From: Candidatus Saccharibacteria bacterium UBA2834
Lineage (GTDB): Bacteria; Patescibacteriota; Saccharimonadia; Saccharimonadales; Saccharimonadaceae
Reading direction: 5' to 3'
DNA: 6,650 bases
NCBI GenBank assembly: GCA_002351365.1
Contig: DEGE01000017.1
Coordinates: 26,181 to 32,830 of the forward strand
This document shows positions 6,401-6,650 of this stretch, in pieces (position 1 is the first letter of the stretch; the number at the start of each line of letters is the position of its first letter). The position numbers and the translations under genes were made by a program. The notes under the pieces were generated by a model, which saw nothing but the letters and a program-made list of their open reading frames with translations, ran no database searches and was not told where the DNA came from.

Positions 6401-6650
6401 TAATGACTGGACGAGTGATGATACTTTCTACTTCACTTTGAAAGAAAATGGCAACACGATTGGCACAGCTCCGGTTTCCGAAAAAACCGATAAAAAGGCT
6501 ACGTTTGATGTAACCTATACTGAGCCTGGCACCTATACTTATACGATTGAGGAAAGCACCGAAGGCTTTGGTGATCGTGGTATTACTAGCACGCCAAACG
6601 TTTTGAACGTGACGGTTAAAGTTGAGGATAAGGGCAATGGAGAACTTGTG
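3480..6650 (+). CDS. Large secreted VWA-domain surface adhesin/pilin with repeated CnaB/FctA-like isopeptide domains, partial
   Basis: An uninterrupted 1057-codon frame from GTG to the window edge; the C-terminus and any anchor are missing. Residues 1-35 are a signal peptide (KRFR, hydrophobic core 10-28, likely cleavage after VYA at 34). A VWA domain (about 84-370) carries a full MIDAS: DTSGS (D90, S92, S94), T241 in DGGTNWDDAL and D270 in FMTDGNPT. Residues 371-527 form a beta-rich domain with VWPSQESYDLVADLNNG (443-459) and LKTNTD (489-494), as in Firmicutes/Actinobacteria VWA pilins. Then come CnaB-like domains of about 528-690 (K539, E635, N686), 691-843 (K696, E788, N840) and 845-960 (K851, E926, N957), plus an FctA-like one from 964 (K972, YTYTIEE at 1019-1025). 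The listed K, E and N are isopeptide candidates. Ten cysteines form five local pairs. The likely role is metal-dependent adhesion on a stiff stalk. Family call strong; ligand unknown. Confidence 0.9.
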   Translation, partial: MSLSKRFRNLAAAFLMVLSTIAPMGGALTRSVYAADGDPDLGTPEHSKTLTPNLNPDGTPDGTYTITLSVTGKAESTTINNGANVVVVLDTSGSMRYFLESNTGRYGTNNVNRPASINNYYETNVTLYSSRTYNNWTGRYECGNAITNNTTGGTVYYQNGWNCDVYNGQRYDSSKTRLDSAKSSLGTLFTTLLGNNTSEHPNLVEVSLISFADGATLRNSWTTNGTTLNSTLNNVAADGGTNWDDALRLAKSTLDGKNDGDKGYIIFMTDGNPTTYNGCNRVYGTNCGQENDNVINSSYNQAAPQALAITNAGYNLYDLGVYGSVDRMQSLTNHANTATAENHGDAYYYATSNEAAVNAAFAEIANSITNNLSLTNIKYSDGITGMTTMAVNGTAGNFQYTLGGVATTDPQITTAKFENGEVVWDMGNYVLGNGVTATVSFTVWPSQESYDLVADLNNGKRAYSSLTDEEKESVSCTLDDNNNVVSCGLKTNTDYPELQYRTVKNSTDGSDPVYGKLQKVSLANPKPVDLVSKKLNVVKLWEDELNPDQQEDYCNKDTKECSVVLKLMRGSEVYEDNIVVKKNGNEWKADKQIAIAPGIMISADSKTGKIVNTGEYPVVDGYVILEEGHDYELQEYDITDHYYLTHYQYHPMLVDGVVKNVIFEYSGNKIVSIIEMNELSQISATNTLKGGFEVTKTVSGKADTKDQKFTIKTLFGDDAEHTYRIYYGANNPCYNNTTDASCAESANAGYTGRSAKTKVAGTVTLDIYAGDTIRFQDIDTGTKFKVEEVTDGLSLGYSLEGIEYTVKHGDGEYGAYDQDKIDGDWYIVQPNASAKATVKNVYDATTLKISKRIDVTHGDRDAAKAKTFNFKVTLKDGDNELAGEFDYTTNKGNKGTIVSGGTITLGDGETATIKDLPVGATYTIEEQDANKNGFTTTVSGNESGTLAKAGAEVAYTNTYNAKPVSTQIVALKDFNDWTSDDTFYFTLKENGNTIGTAPVSEKTDKKATFDVTYTEPGTYTYTIEESTEGFGDRGITSTPNVLNVTVKVEDKGNGELV

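Noticed and set aside
3480..6650. Frameshift or stop-codon recoding in the adhesin
   Set aside because: The GTG-initiated frame was read codon by codon to the window edge with no stop and continuous domain motifs, so no frameshift or alternative code is needed.

Overview
The window reads as part of a compact bacterial chromosome or contig, probably a member of the Candidate Phyla Radiation and most likely Saccharibacteria (TM7). That placement is an inference from gene style: a multi-spanning GT2 enzyme paired with a tiny membrane protein, near-leaderless promoters, tight gene overlaps, and a Gram-positive-type pilin/adhesin. No rRNA or other phylogenetic marker is present. Base composition looks moderate. 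TGA behaves as a normal stop, with no in-frame TGA in any gene, so the recoded CPR groups (SR1, Gracilibacteria) are disfavoured.

Layout. (1) Positions 1-1053, minus strand: a metal-homeostasis operon. A Fur/Zur-family repressor comes first and overlaps by 14 bp the start of a ZnuA/AdcA-type metal-binding protein that runs off the left edge. A Fur/Zur-like operator lies between the repressor's predicted -10 and its start codon, suggesting autoregulation. (2) Positions 1054-1153: a 100-bp divergent intergenic region with one predicted promoter per direction. (3) Positions 1154-3140, plus strand: a two-gene operon with a 120-residue three-helix membrane protein of unknown function and a 540-residue membrane-embedded GT2 glycosyltransferase with DxD, ED and QxxRW motifs. 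It ends in a long composite hairpin terminator. (4) Positions 3203-3479: intergenic DNA with two tandem copies of a palindrome-containing unit, a promoter candidate and a GTG-deciding ribosome binding site. (5) Positions 3480-6650, plus strand: the first 1057 codons of a very large secreted surface protein that continues past the right edge. It has a signal peptide, a von Willebrand factor A domain with an intact MIDAS, a beta-rich domain as in Firmicutes/Actinobacteria VWA pilins, and at least four CnaB/FctA-like domains with candidate isopeptide residues.

The most interesting element is the surface protein. Its ten cysteines fall into five closely spaced local pairs, which suggests disulfide-closed loops on top of intramolecular isopeptide bonds. 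If the host is an episymbiotic Saccharibacterium, a MIDAS-bearing stalked adhesin is a good candidate for host attachment. The paired palindromes upstream look like operators for an unidentified regulator. The metal operon, the GT2 operon and the adhesin appear to be three independent transcription units, with no sign that they act in one pathway.
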